Shown here in pieces: positions 62,920-64,000 of a stretch of DNA of 64,000 nucleotides (positions are counted from its first letter, which is position 1; each line of letters starts with the position of its first letter). The notes under the pieces were generated by a model, which saw only the letters and a list, made by a program, of their open reading frames with translations, had not been told where the DNA came from and searched no databases. This DNA is from Bactrocera neohumeralis (taxonomy: Eukaryota; Arthropoda; Insecta; Diptera; Tephritidae): NCBI RefSeq assembly GCF_024586455.1, contig NC_065921.1, positions 78,986,163 to 79,050,162 of the forward strand, in the 5' to 3' direction. The position numbers and the translations under genes were made by a program.

Positions 62920-63475
62920 TTTACAACAATTACTACTCCTTATCAGCTTTGTTAATAGTTGCGACTATTGGAAGCGTCACCGGGTTCCATATTTAATGTA
63001 GGTTCAATTTTAAACTGTTTACTGTAACGAAACACAGTCTCTATGATGGTGATCAAAGAGCTGTAGTCGCTCTACTAAACGAATGCGATTGCGACTACCG
63101 TTTCTCGATCGGCAATGCACCGCGCCGATGGAGGAAGACGGTTACTCGTTGGAATCATTTCACAAATATCGTTTGCCACAGGGTATGCCAGTTTACATAC
63201 CAGTTTATGACCAGCATATGGATCCGAAGGTAAATATGTTTTTGTTGTAACGATACGATACACACACTTTTGCAAACTCTACTCACAGTACTACCCTGAG
63301 TCGACCAAATTCTATCCAGCGCGTTTCACACCACACGACAAGAAACAGTTGACACCTTACACTTTGGACTGGATCCGCACGCTTGTATTCGCGAACGCTT
63401 CGCTTAAGCTACAAACCAAAATCGGACTCACCTATTTTCTACTTAACCACAAAGTGACGACTTGTGCGCGCACCT
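62920..63475 (+). pseudogene. CYP6 pseudogene (N-terminus fused to C-terminus)
   Basis: 62923-62997 reads LQQLLLLISFVNSCDYWKRH then RVPYLM, the membrane anchor and proline-rich hinge start of a CYP6 protein. At about 63078 the frame resumes in the K-helix/C-terminal part: LRLPFLDRQCTAPMEEDGYS, YRLPQGMPVYIPVYDQHMDP. An intron with GTAAAT donor (63231) and ACTCACAG acceptor precedes YYPESTKFYPARFTPHDKK. The heme region is frameshifted: the other frame gives TFGLDPHACIRERFA, where the CxG glycine is Arg, then a stop. Around 350 codons in the middle are missing. The C-terminal wording is closest to the CYP6G-like gene. Confidence 0.88.
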
Positions 63476-63479
63476 AAAT

Positions 63480-64000
63480 TCCCATGCAGCTGGATCGCAG
63501 GAACGGACTCGTAGTGATCCTGTACTGGCTGTATTTATCTAAATGTTGTGTTGCCGTCTACAGATCTGCGTAGATCAGCGTTCACCGTGCGAAACGCACG
63601 AATGAGTGAAAGTTGTTTGGTGTCATACGATTTTAAGGGCACAAGCTCAATATCGATTAGTAAACTACACACATTTACTTCTAAGAAAACATTTTTATTT
63701 CGCAATCTTAGACTTGGGTCAACAGCACTTTTGCGTGTTTTGGGTAATTTATAAGATTCTCTAATTTTCATTTTCATTTTTATAGTGACGCATGACTTCA
63801 AGTTGTAGCACTATCATACTAAATAAGCATGTTCACGAGTTTGTAATTCACATTGACACTCCGCATGACACACGCGATCACGAAGGGATCTTATGCTAGC
63901 ATCAATGAAAATAAAAACTTCAAAATCTGTCGTATGACGTTTTGTTCACAAAAGAGTTGGGGAGCAATGTAGATTGGCACGAGAGTAGTCTGATAGTTCT
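63480..64000. other. Window end, no gene recognised
   Basis: Open frames on both strands (63535-63801) lack any recognised domain. Confidence 0.3.

Overview
The window is nuclear DNA of a higher fly, most likely a tephritid fruit fly (Bactrocera/Ceratitis/Zeugodacus type). The clues are AT-rich DNA full of TATG/CATA microsatellites, multi-intron genes with fly-type splice sites, mariner and jockey-like relics, and a ~155-bp internally repeated element that I associate with tephritid genomes. There is no bacterial, organellar or rRNA signal. The species call is inference.

Layout: 1-7.5 kb is repeat-rich DNA and probably the 3' part or large intron of the calmodulin gene. The first two coding exons of Cam (minus strand) lie at 7.86-8.92 kb, with a 246-bp inverted-repeat mobile element about 100 bp beyond the exon 2 splice donor. 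9-31 kb is largely gene-free: microsatellites, AT-rich low complexity, an RpLP1 pseudogene tail (18.3 kb), a 155-bp-unit repeat element (21.7-22.5 kb), a decayed non-LTR retrotransposon with RT and RNase H (24.3-26.3 kb) and a 2.2-kb A/T block (28.5-30.8 kb). 32.0-44.7 kb (+) holds a complete 21-exon gene for the proteasome adaptor/scaffold Ecm29. Every junction keeps the frame and the product is 1889 aa. One intron carries a jockey-like retrotransposon fragment, another a 37-bp palindromic minisatellite, and two are long T-rich tracts. 45-53 kb is a repeat field with a ~100-bp minisatellite, a 155-bp-unit element, a TIR-bounded mariner and a second mariner relic.

53.2-63.5 kb is a cytochrome P450 cluster: an intact CYP6G-like gene (+, 535 aa, 3 exons), a heavily deleted CYP6G fragment, an intact CYP6T-like gene (-, 526 aa, 2 exons) and a CYP6 pseudogene (+). 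Two further mariners, a second jockey fragment and a 677-bp TTAA-flanked MITE are scattered among them.

Ecm29 next to Cyp6g and Cyp6t genes, with Cam in the neighbourhood, matches the Drosophila melanogaster 48E-49A region as I recall it. This looks like an old conserved block. The CYP6 genes encode microsomal monooxygenases (xenobiotic or steroid metabolism), Ecm29 tunes the 26S proteasome, and Cam is the universal Ca2+ sensor. They share location, not a pathway. The region's most notable trait is the pile-up of DNA transposons and P450 duplicates/pseudogenes around the Cyp6g homologue, reminiscent of the transposon-rich Cyp6g1 insecticide-resistance locus of Drosophila.
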